Assembly: GCA_038251425.1 (NCBI GenBank)
Contig: JBBSBI010000009.1
Location: 1 to 64,000 of the forward strand
From: JBBRRP01 sp038251425
GTDB taxonomy: Bacteria > Myxococcota_A > Polyangia > Polyangiales > Polyangiaceae
DNA length: 64,000 nucleotides
Reading direction: 5' to 3'
Positions 16,945 to 26,236 of the stretch are shown here, one piece after another (position 1 is the stretch's first letter; each line of letters begins with the position of its first letter). Both the position numbers and the translations under genes were made by a program. The notes beneath the pieces are model-generated. The model worked only from the letters and a program-made list of their open reading frames with translations. It was not told where the DNA came from and made no database searches.

Positions 16945-18738
16945 ATGTTTGGACCTTACGTGCAGCACGGTGGAGGACGGGTCCACAGTCAGTCCATCGC
17001 TTGCATCGACGATGCCAGTCGGCCCTGCCGCCATGGCGAATTCTTCGCAGCCGAGAACACGGACACGCTCATCCAAGCCTTGCGCAGCTTCGAACCCGTG
17101 GACGTAAACAAGATCGTACGCGCCGTAGGGCGCTGCTGCCAAGGCCTGTCCCAGGTGGATCTGTTGCGCGTCGCAACAAAGACCATTAGCGGTCTTTACG
17201 ACGGCGCCACAACGCGCGATCTTGATGCATTATCGATCCGCACAGCCGCCGGGCTCATCGCGGAAGAGCCTGATTATTCTAGACTGGCAGCTCGCTTGCT
17301 GGGCACTTTTATTGATAAGGAAGTGGCTGGGCAAGAAATCCATTCGTTCTCGCAATCCATCGCTGCAGGACACCGGCACGGCTTGTTGGCGGCGCGCGTG
17401 ACGGATTTCGTAGCGGCCAACGCGCGCAAACTGAATGATGCCATACAGCCGAAGCGCAACCACAACTTCGAGTACTTCGGCATGCGTACGGTCTATGATC
17501 GTTACCTGCTGAAGAACCCTGTTTCCCGCGAGGTCATCGAAACCCCGCAACAGTTCTTCCTGCGCATCGCCTGCGCGATGGCAAAGGACATCGGTGATGC
17601 CCTGGCACTTTACGACCAATTCTCAAGCCTTTCGTATTTGCCCAGTTCACCCACGTTGTTTAACGCCGGGGCAAAATACGAACAGTTGTCGTCGTGCTTC
17701 CTGCTTGATTCCCCGGCCGACAACTTAGAAGACATCTACAAGAAGTACGCCGCTGTGGCGATGCTGTCTAAGTTTTCAGGGGGGATCGGTATTGCCTTTC
17801 ACCGGGTGCGTTCGCGTGGATCACTCATAGCGGGCACCAATGGGCATTCGAACGGCATCGTGCCCTGGCTGAAGACTCTAGATTCCAGCGTGGCGGCGGT
17901 AAACCAGGGCGGCAAACGCAAAGGGGCTTGTTGTGTTTATCTTGAGCCTTGGCACGCCGACGTTGAGCAGTTTCTTGAACTGCGAGACAACACCGGCGAC
18001 GAAGCACAGCGCACCCACAACTTGAATCTGGCGCATTGGATCCCTGATCTGTTCATGCGACGGGTTCAAGAGAATCGTTCGTGGTCGTTGTTCGACCCCA
18101 AGGTGGTGCCGCACCTGCCCGATCTTTTTGGCGACGCCAACGTGCGCGGGCGTATAGAAATGTTCGATAGATGAACCACGTTGTGGGGCATGTGCACAGA
18201 GATTCTTGAGGTCACTTCGGAGGCCGAGAGCGCCGTGTGCAACGTGGGATCAATCAATCTGGGCCGACATATGTTCAACGATGGAACAGCGTCGTTTGAT
18301 TTCGCACGACTGGGGCAAACGGTGCGATTGGCCGTTGAGCAACTGGATCGCGTGATCGATCTGAACCACTATCCCATTCCTTCAACGCAGCGTTCAAATG
18401 CCCGGTGGCGCCCCATCGGACTGGGGGTCATGGGGTTGCAAGATGTCTTCTTCCAAATGCGGCTGCCCTTCGACAGCGAAGAAGCGAAATGCCTGTCGCG
18501 CCGGATTCAGGAGGAGATCTATTTTGAGGCACTGTCTACATCGGTCACTTTGGCGGAGTTGCACGGACCCCATACGTCGTTTAGCGAAACACGCGCAGCG
18601 CGAGACGCGCTTCAATTCGACGCTTGGGGGGTGATTCCGGAGGATGCCCAACGTTGGGACCTGCTGCGCGAGCGTATCAAGGCCGTCGGGCTGCGCAATT
18701 CCTTGATGCTGGCGATCGCTCCCACGGCCACCATAACT
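16945..18738 (+). pseudogene. nrdA: Broken class I ribonucleotide reductase alpha subunit
   Basis: This is a remnant of the large RNR subunit. An ATP-cone-like segment (EPVDVNKIVRAV...LSQVDLL...SGLYDGATTRDLDAL) is followed by catalytic-domain blocks (YLPSSPTLFNAGAKYEQLSSCFLLDSP, KFSGGIGIAFHRVRSRGSLIAGTNG, GACCVYLEPWHADVEQFLELR, WIPDLFMRRVQENRSWSLFDP). Three defects are visible. About 50-60 residues expected between DLFGDA and NVVHLSN are absent. The segment encoding NVVHLSN is inverted (18160-18191), which gives a TGA at 18172-18174 and removes the Asn of the N-x-C-x-E active-site motif. The gene also stops at APTATIT, losing about 200 C-terminal residues. The N-terminal start is unclear. No nrdB is nearby. 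Confidence 0.85.
18160..18191. other. 32-bp micro-inversion inside the nrdA remnant
   Basis: On the minus strand this stretch encodes MPHNVVHLSN, which is the RNR motif that should precede the CTEILEVTS seen on the plus strand from 18193. Flipping 18160-18191 in place gives an uninterrupted plus-strand frame reading RGRIEMPHNVVHLSNMCTEILEVTS. The ends of the segment are short inverted repeats (ATG at the left, CAT at the right). This pattern fits a small template-switch or inversion event. Confidence 0.85.
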
Positions 18739-18853
18739 GGTTCCCGTCACACAGAAGGTCGCCCGGCGTCCAGGTTCCAGCAAAGGCCAAGTCCTCTACA
18801 TGGCGGAGGATTTCGATGCGCCGTTGCCCCAGTTTGGAGAATACCAGCGGTGA
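18737..18853 (+). pseudogene. Truncated antitoxin of a VapBC-like pair
   Basis: In the frame shifted from nrdA, 38 codons run to a TGA at 18851-18853 and encode VARRPGSSKGQVLYMAEDFD followed by APLPQFGEYQR. This is the typical C-terminal half of DUF2281/Phd-like antitoxins that sit before PIN toxins (a GSxKG...DFDAPL...F..Y pattern). A stop codon lies just upstream and the DNA-binding N-terminus is gone, replaced by nrdA sequence. The stop overlaps the toxin GTG as GTGA, the normal arrangement for such pairs. Confidence 0.7.
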
Positions 18854-19230
18854 AGCTGCTGTTGGATACGCATGCCCTTCTATGGTGGGGGGAAGACGAG
18901 CCTCGATTAGGAAAAAAAGCGCGCGCAGCGATCGCTGAACACGGGGCCTGTGCCAGTCTTGTCTCCGCTTGGGAGCTTGCGATCAAGGTGAGCCTTGGAA
19001 AGCTCAGACTCACCAAGTCCTTCGAACGCTACTTTTCCGAACAGCTATTGGATAGCTCCCTCACTCCGCTTCCGATCGAGCTCCGCCACATCGCGTTCGT
19101 CGAAACGATGCCCCATTACCACGGCGATCCATTCGATCGTCTCTTGGCTGCGCAAGCGAGCCTTCTCGGGCTAACGCTAGTCTCGGCTGATAAGATTTTT
19201 ACAAAATACAAGGTGAGGCGCCTCTGGTAA
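18850..19230 (+). CDS. PIN-domain toxin, VapC-like
   Basis: This 126-residue PIN-domain ribonuclease starts at the GTG at 18850 (VKLLLDTHALLWW). The frame is open upstream into the nrdA remnant, but homology begins here. Four acidic residues expected for metal binding are present: D6 in LLLDTH, E42 in SAWELAIK, D96 in GDPFDRLLAAQA and D114 in SADKIF. Such toxins cleave specific RNAs when not held by their antitoxin. The cognate antitoxin directly upstream has lost its N-terminal half, so autoregulation is probably lost. The toxin itself looks intact. Confidence 0.85.
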   Translation: MKLLLDTHALLWWGEDEPRLGKKARAAIAEHGACASLVSAWELAIKVSLGKLRLTKSFERYFSEQLLDSSLTPLPIELRHIAFVETMPHYHGDPFDRLLAAQASLLGLTLVSADKIFTKYKVRRLW

Positions 19231-19298
19231 TCCACGAAGGGATCGTCTGAGGGAGTTTCGTTCACCCCCGATGGCTGTGACGACCACGCGACCTCGCG

Positions 19299-22200
19299 TC
19301 AGTAACGTTTTCGCCACACCAGATCGAGGCCAGATTCGCCACGGTCGCCGATCAACGCGGACAGGAACCAGTTGAATTTGAGCCGGAAATTCAGCGTCAG
19401 GAACGTCAGATCGGGCGGCATGCCGGGAGCCGGCGCACCGAGCGCGCGGGTGATCTGCGCAGACACCCTGGGCGAGACTTGAATCACGATTTCCGGCCGC
19501 GCGCTGCCGGTGCTGGTGTCGATGCGCGTGCTCACGTCGAGATCCGAGATATTCGAAATCGCCTTGTTCAGGCCTTGAGTAGCAGTGCCGCCGACAGCGC
19601 CGACGGCGGTTGCTGCGGTGCCGCTGCCCTGCCCACCGCCCGCGAGCGAACCGTCGGACGAGCCGGTGACGATCAGGCTCAGTACCTGATCTTGGGTCAG
19701 CGGGGGCTCGGAACGCAGACGGACTTTCAAATTAGCTGCGGTACCGCTGGCGTCCGCGTACACGCGGTGGTTCTCGTCGTCTGCCGCATCCCACACGGCA
19801 GTCGCGACGATGGTCGGGTTTGCGGGATCGCCCGAGAACGTGACAGTTCCGCTCTCGATCTGGAATTGCTTGCCGGAAACATCGAGGTTGCCACCTTTGA
19901 CGTCGATTTGCCCGGTCATGGTCATTGGCTCGCCCAGCACCATCGTCAGCTGACCGCCAAGCTGAACTTTGGTCGTGTCGCCCTGTGCGACCCAAAGCTG
20001 ATTGCCCAGATTCAGGTTCAAGACCATTGGGTTGTTCTTGCTGGCGTTGGTCTCCCGAAGCGGCTGAAGCGGCAAGGTGACGAAGCCGCCGTCGCGTTGA
20101 TAAGTACCGACGCGCACGCCATCGGCCGGCGCCAGATCTTGCAGACTCTGGCTACCCGTATCAGGCACGTGCACGTGAAACTCGCCCATGTTCACGGCCA
20201 CAGCTTGCGAGCCCTTGGCTTCACCCGGCCGCACGGCGACGTCGATGGCACCCCAAGTTTGATCAAGCTCTTGGCCGTTCACCGAGATGGAGATCCGTTC
20301 CTTGTTCCCGATGCGCAGCTTCGCGTCTGCGCCCGTCAGATCCAGACCCGAAAAGCGGGCCTCGCCCGTAATGTGAAGCTTGCCCGTAGTGGCACGGGCG
20401 CTCATCTCCTCGAGTTTGGCCTTGCCCGGCTCCAATGACAGCCGGGCCGTGATCTGATCGAAGCGCTGCCCGATAGCTGCAACTTGCGCCGAGCCATCTT
20501 GCAGATCGACATGTCCGTCGAGCTCCGGCGGGCCGCCGCGGAAGCGCGCATTCAAGTCGCCGTTGATGCGGCCGTCGAGCTCGCCGAACACCGAGGTCAG
20601 GAGCGGGCTGAAGGCGGAGAGCCGCAGCTCTCGAGCCCTCAAGTTGGCATCTGCCGGCATGCGGAGCTCCGGCACGAAGCGGGCACCCCAAGCCAAGCCG
20701 GCGTGCGCCTCGGCCGTGGTTGTGCCTTTGCCTGCGACTTCCAATCGAGCGTCGACCTTCCCCCCGCGCGCGGTGGCCTCGATGTGAATGCTGCCGAGAT
20801 CATTTTTAGCCAGCTTGAGCGACTTCATGTCCAAGTTGACGTCGGCTGTCGCGTCCTTGCCGAAGTTGTCCAGCGAAAGCTTCCCGCTCAGCTGACCACT
20901 CAGTTGCTGATCGTTGGCGGGGGGCAAGAGAGCAATCGGGAAGGCGTCGAATCCGAGGTGGGCGCTGGCGACGAAGTGCGGCGTCGTGCTGCTCGTTCGA
21001 TTCAGCCATTCGCTGACGGCGGTTTCGAAATCGATGTCCGCCGTGGCGACATCGTGGTCGCGCGACTTCACACTGCCCGTCACTTTGCCTCGGGTGCCCG
21101 AATAGGCTGCTTTAAGCGTGACATCGACAGCCTTGCCCTTGGTCCCTACTTGACGGAATTTGCTGATTTTGGCGGAGAGTTTTAGGTCTGGCGCGTTGAG
21201 CGTGCCTTGATAGGCCAGCTCTGCCGTGAGCAAGCCATTGAGGCCAGCTGGGCGAGCTTCCATCGGCAGCTGCTGCAGCCGGCGTTCGGGCACGGAGACG
21301 TGCACCGCGAGTGGCATGTCTCGCCAGTGATGGGTCAGGTCGTCGACGACCGTCGCCATGGGCCCCGTGACCTTGCCCTCGACGCTCGCCGAAACGAGCC
21401 TGCCGTGGTCGTCAGTGACGTCGAGCTCGAGGTCAGTCTCGCCGGTCTCGCTGTGCGTTACATCCAATTCGACGTCGTAGCCTTTGATGCTCGTCGGCGC
21501 CGCTGCAATCGCTTCTTCTCGGGTCTGAATCTCGGTCTTCGTGTCGCGCGTGCCGGCTAACTCCAGCTCGTGCGTGATCACGTGGAGGTGCAGCGCGGGC
21601 AGGCCCGAGCCGGTATGTGTGCGCTCGACTGCGAAGTCGTATTGGATCGACCCGAGCGCGCGCGCTATTGGAAGTTTCACGTCCTTGGGCACGAGCTCGA
21701 GCAAGTCCTTCAGTTTGATCTGGCCTTGAGCCGTTAACCTGCCGGTCATGTGTGCTGGGTTGGGATCCGTCAGGTCGATGCCGCGCACCTCCCGTAGCTC
21801 GAAGCTCGCCGTTCCTAGTTGCTTGAGATCGGCGCTGACCGTGCCGTCGAGGCGGCCCTGGTTGAGGTGGAAGTCGGCCGTCAGCGAAGCGTTGCTGATC
21901 TTCCCGAGCGTGAGATCCGAGCTCTGTGCGGCCAGACGTAGCTGTGGGTTGCCGGCGGGACGCTCGTAGCTGGCGCTGATCGTTGCAGTCCCGGTTTTTA
22001 ACGGCGCGTTCGCGTCGACCAAATGCCAGAGCTTGGCCAAATCGAGCTCGTAGGTCTGAGCGTGCAAGCTCTCCAGGGTGTTGCCATACACGAGTGAGAT
22101 GTCTGCTTTTCCTGCACCTTCCAGGTGCAGGCCGCGCACGCTCGTGCGCCCATCTAACACGTTCACTGCCTCGGCCCACACCCTTAGGTGGGTCGCGCCT

Positions 22201-23966
22201 TGCTGCAGAGCCACGCTCGGGTGGTCGACGACGATGCCGTGGTCGTTCGAGACGTAGGCGCTGATTTGCAGGTGGCGCTCAGGCGCTTGAGTCGCGATCT
22301 CACCGCTGACAGCGAGGCGAGACAGCGAGCCGCGCAGCGCGAGCTGAGCCCTGCTGATGTGCTGACCGGAGCTCTCTGCATCTTCGACGTTCAAGCGAAC
22401 GTCGGCGGTGGGATGCGGTAGCGCGCCGCTGACGGTCGCGTTCAGTTTCAGGTGGCCGATGCGATTTTCGCCTTGGCGGAGGCGGCGCAGATCGGAGCTC
22501 ACCACGGCGTTCAGGGACTGCGATTCGACCTGATACTTGCCCTGCGTCGTCAGCTCGCCCTGCACGCTGTTCAGCCCGGCGAGGGTGCGCAGCCGCGCCG
22601 GGTTCGAGATGTGAGTCGTGGTGCGGAATTCGATTGCCGTGGTCTTCGTTTGCAAGACGGTCGCGTCGATGCTCGTCTCGGCGCCTGGCTCGGCAATCTC
22701 GACGTGCGCCTCGACCCGATTGCGCTGCGCCTTGGAGTCACTTTCGAAGCTGCCCCTCGCCGACAGTCCGGGCAACGGCTGGGCCGAGATAACCGAGTGC
22801 TTGTTGTGAAGCTCGAAATTGCCTTTGATTGAACCGGTTTGCGGTGCGATCAGACCGGCATGCAGCGTGAGGTTCAGGCTCGAGGTAGGCGCGCTTCGGC
22901 TCAGCTCGGCGAGATCCAAGCCGCGCGTCCGCACGTTGGCGTCAAGCCGGGTGTCGTCTTGCAACAAGAGCTTAAAGTCGCCGTCGACTTTGCCCGCGCC
23001 CAGGCCGAGTGCGAATGTCCCGTGCAGATCCGGAAGCTTGCCTTCGGCCGACGCGCTCAGAGTTGCTGGGGAGCGCAGCTCGAGGCCCGGGACTTGTTTG
23101 GCGACGACTGCCGGGGGCACGTTCTTGGCTTCGAGGTGCGCCTTCAGGTTCGAATCGACGTAGCTCGCGTCGAGCACGACCGGTATCGCTGCCGCGGTTC
23201 CGGCGTAGTGTGCGTGCGCACTGAGCGCCTTGTCCGGCGCCGCGGGGATGTTCAATGAACCTCGCAAGACGCCAAGGGGATCGACACTTTGCGGCAAACC
23301 GCGAGCGAGGAGGCCGGTGTGCTTGATTTCGATGGCAATTTGCACGTCGTCGATTCGGAACGTGGCCAACGCCTTCTTCAATTCGACGTCGAGCGGCGGG
23401 CTGCCGCCCACCGAACCGTGTGCCCAGACATGATTGAGCTCCGCGTGCTCGATGATCACGATCACGCCTGGACCGCTGCTCGGCGTGCTCGGCGTGCTCG
23501 GCGTCTTCGGCAGGAAGGTGTCGGCCAGGGTGGGGACACCAGTGCCGTTGTCGATCAGCACGACTTCCGCGTGTTTCAAGTCGACGGAGCTGAATCGGAT
23601 CATGAGCGGCTGAGACTTCCCGGTGAGTGCGGCCCACACGAGCGTCGGTACGTTGAGCTCTGCGCTGAGCCCGTGGGCGTCCACCACGCGATGCCCAGCG
23701 GGGTCGAAGATCTCGGCATCGGTTGCGCTGATTCCGCCCAAACCCACGCTCCCGATCCGGTGCAGCACGATGCGACCCTTGAACGACCCGGCCAGGGCGC
23801 CATTGACGCGTGTCACGACGTAACCGCGCACGGCAGCGAAACGCAGGGAGAACAAGACTCCCACCACTGCCAGCACGACGAACCCGACCAAGCCCGCGAC
23901 GCCGATGGCAGCGCGTTTCGAGTAACGGCGCGCACGGATTAACTTCGGCTTGGCCATCGCGTCCAT
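19299..23966 (-). CDS. tamB: Translocation and assembly module protein TamB
   Basis: This 1555-residue protein has a single N-terminal membrane anchor (AAIGVAGLVGFVVLAVVGVLFSL, about residues 20-42). A very long repetitive beta-rich region follows, of the kind that forms a hydrophobic groove across the periplasm. The C-terminal DUF490/TamB domain is clear: GGNLDVSGKQFQIESGTVTFSGDPANPTI, LRSEPPLTQDQVLSLIVTG, and a final RLKFNWFLSALIGDRGESGLDLVWRKRY. With TamA it supports outer-membrane protein insertion, and the family is also linked to phospholipid transport. The ATG overlaps the TamA stop (ATGA), so the pair is translationally coupled. A Ser/Thr/Pro-rich insertion lies near residues 150-165. 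Confidence 0.92.
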   Translation of the reverse strand: MDAMAKPKLIRARRYSKRAAIGVAGLVGFVVLAVVGVLFSLRFAAVRGYVVTRVNGALAGSFKGRIVLHRIGSVGLGGISATDAEIFDPAGHRVVDAHGLSAELNVPTLVWAALTGKSQPLMIRFSSVDLKHAEVVLIDNGTGVPTLADTFLPKTPSTPSTPSSGPGVIVIIEHAELNHVWAHGSVGGSPPLDVELKKALATFRIDDVQIAIEIKHTGLLARGLPQSVDPLGVLRGSLNIPAAPDKALSAHAHYAGTAAAIPVVLDASYVDSNLKAHLEAKNVPPAVVAKQVPGLELRSPATLSASAEGKLPDLHGTFALGLGAGKVDGDFKLLLQDDTRLDANVRTRGLDLAELSRSAPTSSLNLTLHAGLIAPQTGSIKGNFELHNKHSVISAQPLPGLSARGSFESDSKAQRNRVEAHVEIAEPGAETSIDATVLQTKTTAIEFRTTTHISNPARLRTLAGLNSVQGELTTQGKYQVESQSLNAVVSSDLRRLRQGENRIGHLKLNATVSGALPHPTADVRLNVEDAESSGQHISRAQLALRGSLSRLAVSGEIATQAPERHLQISAYVSNDHGIVVDHPSVALQQGATHLRVWAEAVNVLDGRTSVRGLHLEGAGKADISLVYGNTLESLHAQTYELDLAKLWHLVDANAPLKTGTATISASYERPAGNPQLRLAAQSSDLTLGKISNASLTADFHLNQGRLDGTVSADLKQLGTASFELREVRGIDLTDPNPAHMTGRLTAQGQIKLKDLLELVPKDVKLPIARALGSIQYDFAVERTHTGSGLPALHLHVITHELELAGTRDTKTEIQTREEAIAAAPTSIKGYDVELDVTHSETGETDLELDVTDDHGRLVSASVEGKVTGPMATVVDDLTHHWRDMPLAVHVSVPERRLQQLPMEARPAGLNGLLTAELAYQGTLNAPDLKLSAKISKFRQVGTKGKAVDVTLKAAYSGTRGKVTGSVKSRDHDVATADIDFETAVSEWLNRTSSTTPHFVASAHLGFDAFPIALLPPANDQQLSGQLSGKLSLDNFGKDATADVNLDMKSLKLAKNDLGSIHIEATARGGKVDARLEVAGKGTTTAEAHAGLAWGARFVPELRMPADANLRARELRLSAFSPLLTSVFGELDGRINGDLNARFRGGPPELDGHVDLQDGSAQVAAIGQRFDQITARLSLEPGKAKLEEMSARATTGKLHITGEARFSGLDLTGADAKLRIGNKERISISVNGQELDQTWGAIDVAVRPGEAKGSQAVAVNMGEFHVHVPDTGSQSLQDLAPADGVRVGTYQRDGGFVTLPLQPLRETNASKNNPMVLNLNLGNQLWVAQGDTTKVQLGGQLTMVLGEPMTMTGQIDVKGGNLDVSGKQFQIESGTVTFSGDPANPTIVATAVWDAADDENHRVYADASGTAANLKVRLRSEPPLTQDQVLSLIVTGSSDGSLAGGGQGSGTAATAVGAVGGTATQGLNKAISNISDLDVSTRIDTSTGSARPEIVIQVSPRVSAQITRALGAPAPGMPPDLTFLTLNFRLKFNWFLSALIGDRGESGLDLVWRKRY

Positions 23967-26170
23967 CAGAAAGCCTCCCCGATGCCGAAGGTGAGGGCGA
24001 GCGGTTGGCCAAAGGTTTTCGAGGGCACGCCTTCATCTGCGGCACCCGCTGGAGCTTGCAGACCGGGGACACGATAACCCGCGTCGAGGCGAATCGGTCC
24101 CACCGGGGTGTCGTAGCGAATGCCCAAGCCGACGCTCAAATGCGGCCGATTCAGCCGAAAATTCACCTCTTTAGCGGACACATCTGCGGTGTCGGTGAAT
24201 ACCGCCCCGCTCAGCGCCCCGGAGATCGGATAGCGCAGCTCGAGCGACGCTTCCCAGAGTGTGAAGCCTCCCAGAGGCAGATCGCAGCTCTGCGTCGAAG
24301 AACTGCCCGACGCGCACTTCGCGAGCGTAGACGAGCCCTGTTGCACCACGCCGTGGGGGCCGATCTCGCGCAGCGCGTAGCCGCGATTCGAGCCCAGGCC
24401 GCCTGCGAACTCGCCGCGGAGAAACATCAACTGAGTGTCCTTCACGCTCTCTTTCTGAGCTTGTTCGCACGCGGCATCGGTGGGGTTGTTGTTCGCGTCG
24501 ACCGGACACGGCGCTGGCAGCCGGTTGTTCGCCGTTTGCTCAATGGTTCCACCGTAATTTTGCGGGAACAAAAGGCCAACTCGGCTGCGCGCCGCGAGTG
24601 TCCACTTTCTGAGACCCGGCACAGGCACGTAAACCCGAGCTTCGGTGGTGGTTTTGACGTCGCTGGCGCTGCCCGGTGGCAATGCGATTTGAAGACCGGA
24701 TGTGAGGTACGCACCCGAATGAGGGTGAACCTGGTTGTCACGCAGATCGAGCGTAGCCATCAGCTCCGGATAGGCGATGATCACCGATGTCAAATACTTG
24801 TTCTTGTCACCGAGGTAAGCAAACGGACTGTCGAACTGAACCGTCGGCGAGAGCGAAGCGAACAAGCGGAGGCTATTGAAGGAACGGTCGAGACCAGCGC
24901 TGACGCGTATGTCGCGGTAGCCGAGAACGTTGCCACTGGTGTCGTCCGGCGACAGGATCACGGGCGATATCGTGCCGTCGAGTCGCGTGAAAGCGCCGGT
25001 GCGTGGCTCCAGAAAGCCTGGCTGCCGGAACGCGGCATTAAAGCGAGCCTCCGGTAGGTAGTTCGTCGGGGCTTTGAACGTCGGAAAGCGCGTCGGATAG
25101 AAGACCAAGCCGGGCTTCACTTCGAACGACAGGCTGCGCAGGCCGCCGAAAAAATTCCGATGTTCCCAGCCTCCAACGAGGTGGAAATCGCTCTGGATCG
25201 AGTTGACCTGGAGGCCGCCACCGAGGCGAATCCCTTTCAGCATAGAGGGTTCTACCGTCACCTTGATCGGCACGACCGGCTGCGCTTGCGTGGCGTCTTT
25301 GGGATCGAGCTCGGGCGTGATCACCACCGAGCTGAACACGTTGAGGTCCAGCAGCGCGCGCTCGGCCAAGTCGAGCTCTTCACGGGAGTACGGTGTGCCC
25401 TGTCCGATATCCACCGCGCGGCGCACCGGCTCCTCCGGCACCTTGCGGAGTCCGACGATCGTTACGGCGCCAAACACCGCCTTCGGCCCGGTCTTGGCGA
25501 AATAGCCCACGGAGACGCGATTGTTGGGCAGGTCGACATCGGCCGCGCGCTTGACCTTAGCATATGCGTAGCCGTGGTTGGCGAGCTCGCGCTGCAAGAG
25601 TTCAGCCGCGTTCTGAAACCGATCCTCGTCGAACGCTCGATTGGATGGACCGTCCGTGCACAGGTCTTTGCCGCACAGCTCCCGCGTCACTCGCTTTTCG
25701 ATTTCGTCGACCCAAGGCTCCTTGAGCGCTTCCAGGCCGTGCACGTCCACTCGGGCGACGCGCATCTTCTCACCTTCTTCGATTCGTATGTCGACGCGCA
25801 CTTTGTTCGATTCCACGAAGAACACTCGAGCGGCGCGTGCGCGCGCTTGGTAGTACCCGCGAGCGCGATAGAAGCGTTCGATGCGCTGCAAGTCTCGATC
25901 CAGCACGAAGCGATCGAACACGCTGTAGTCGTAGACGACACCCCGAAAGACCCCGAAGAACTTGGGGCTCGGCGTCGTCGCCAGCTTCTCGCGCAAGTCG
26001 TCCGCGTCGATGGAGTCGTTACCGGTGATGTCGACGGTATCGACGGCAGAACGCCCCGCGGGCACAGAGGTGCAAGCCGAGCCGAGCAACATCAAAATCA
26101 AGCTGAAACAGATGAGGTGAAGCCGCCCCGCGGCTCCTCGGCCGCTGGACACTCTTCGCAGGAAGCTCAC
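23966..26170 (-). CDS. tamA: Omp85/TamA-family outer-membrane protein with lipobox
   Basis: This 734-residue protein has POTRA domains (VDTVDITGNDSIDADDLREKL, MRVARVDVHGLEALKE, FGAVTIVGLRKVPEEPVRRAVDI with GTPYSREELDLAERALLDLNVFSSV) and a 16-strand-type barrel. The Omp85 signature lies near the C-terminus (FLRGEFAGGLGSNRGYALREIGP, then GLGIRYDTPVGPIRLDAGYRV). I start it at the GTG at 26170; the frame is open 87 codons further but that part is not protein-like. The signal ends in LILMLLGSACTS, a lipobox with Cys at residue 33. This suggests a lipid-anchored TamA, as in TamL of Bacteroidota. The tamB gene follows with an ATGA overlap. Confidence 0.88.
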   Translation of the reverse strand: MSFLRRVSSGRGAAGRLHLICFSLILMLLGSACTSVPAGRSAVDTVDITGNDSIDADDLREKLATTPSPKFFGVFRGVVYDYSVFDRFVLDRDLQRIERFYRARGYYQARARAARVFFVESNKVRVDIRIEEGEKMRVARVDVHGLEALKEPWVDEIEKRVTRELCGKDLCTDGPSNRAFDEDRFQNAAELLQRELANHGYAYAKVKRAADVDLPNNRVSVGYFAKTGPKAVFGAVTIVGLRKVPEEPVRRAVDIGQGTPYSREELDLAERALLDLNVFSSVVITPELDPKDATQAQPVVPIKVTVEPSMLKGIRLGGGLQVNSIQSDFHLVGGWEHRNFFGGLRSLSFEVKPGLVFYPTRFPTFKAPTNYLPEARFNAAFRQPGFLEPRTGAFTRLDGTISPVILSPDDTSGNVLGYRDIRVSAGLDRSFNSLRLFASLSPTVQFDSPFAYLGDKNKYLTSVIIAYPELMATLDLRDNQVHPHSGAYLTSGLQIALPPGSASDVKTTTEARVYVPVPGLRKWTLAARSRVGLLFPQNYGGTIEQTANNRLPAPCPVDANNNPTDAACEQAQKESVKDTQLMFLRGEFAGGLGSNRGYALREIGPHGVVQQGSSTLAKCASGSSSTQSCDLPLGGFTLWEASLELRYPISGALSGAVFTDTADVSAKEVNFRLNRPHLSVGLGIRYDTPVGPIRLDAGYRVPGLQAPAGAADEGVPSKTFGQPLALTFGIGEAF

Positions 26171-26236
26171 CCGCAGCAGAGTGCAAGCCCTGCGCCAGGC
26201 TGGCGCGCTTCCTGCTTCAGGCTGGGGTCGAAGACA

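Noticed and set aside
18624..18938. A 104-codon plus-strand frame spanning the nrdA and antitoxin junction
   Set aside because: It matches neither nrdA nor the antitoxin in frame and is explained by overlap of those two remnants.
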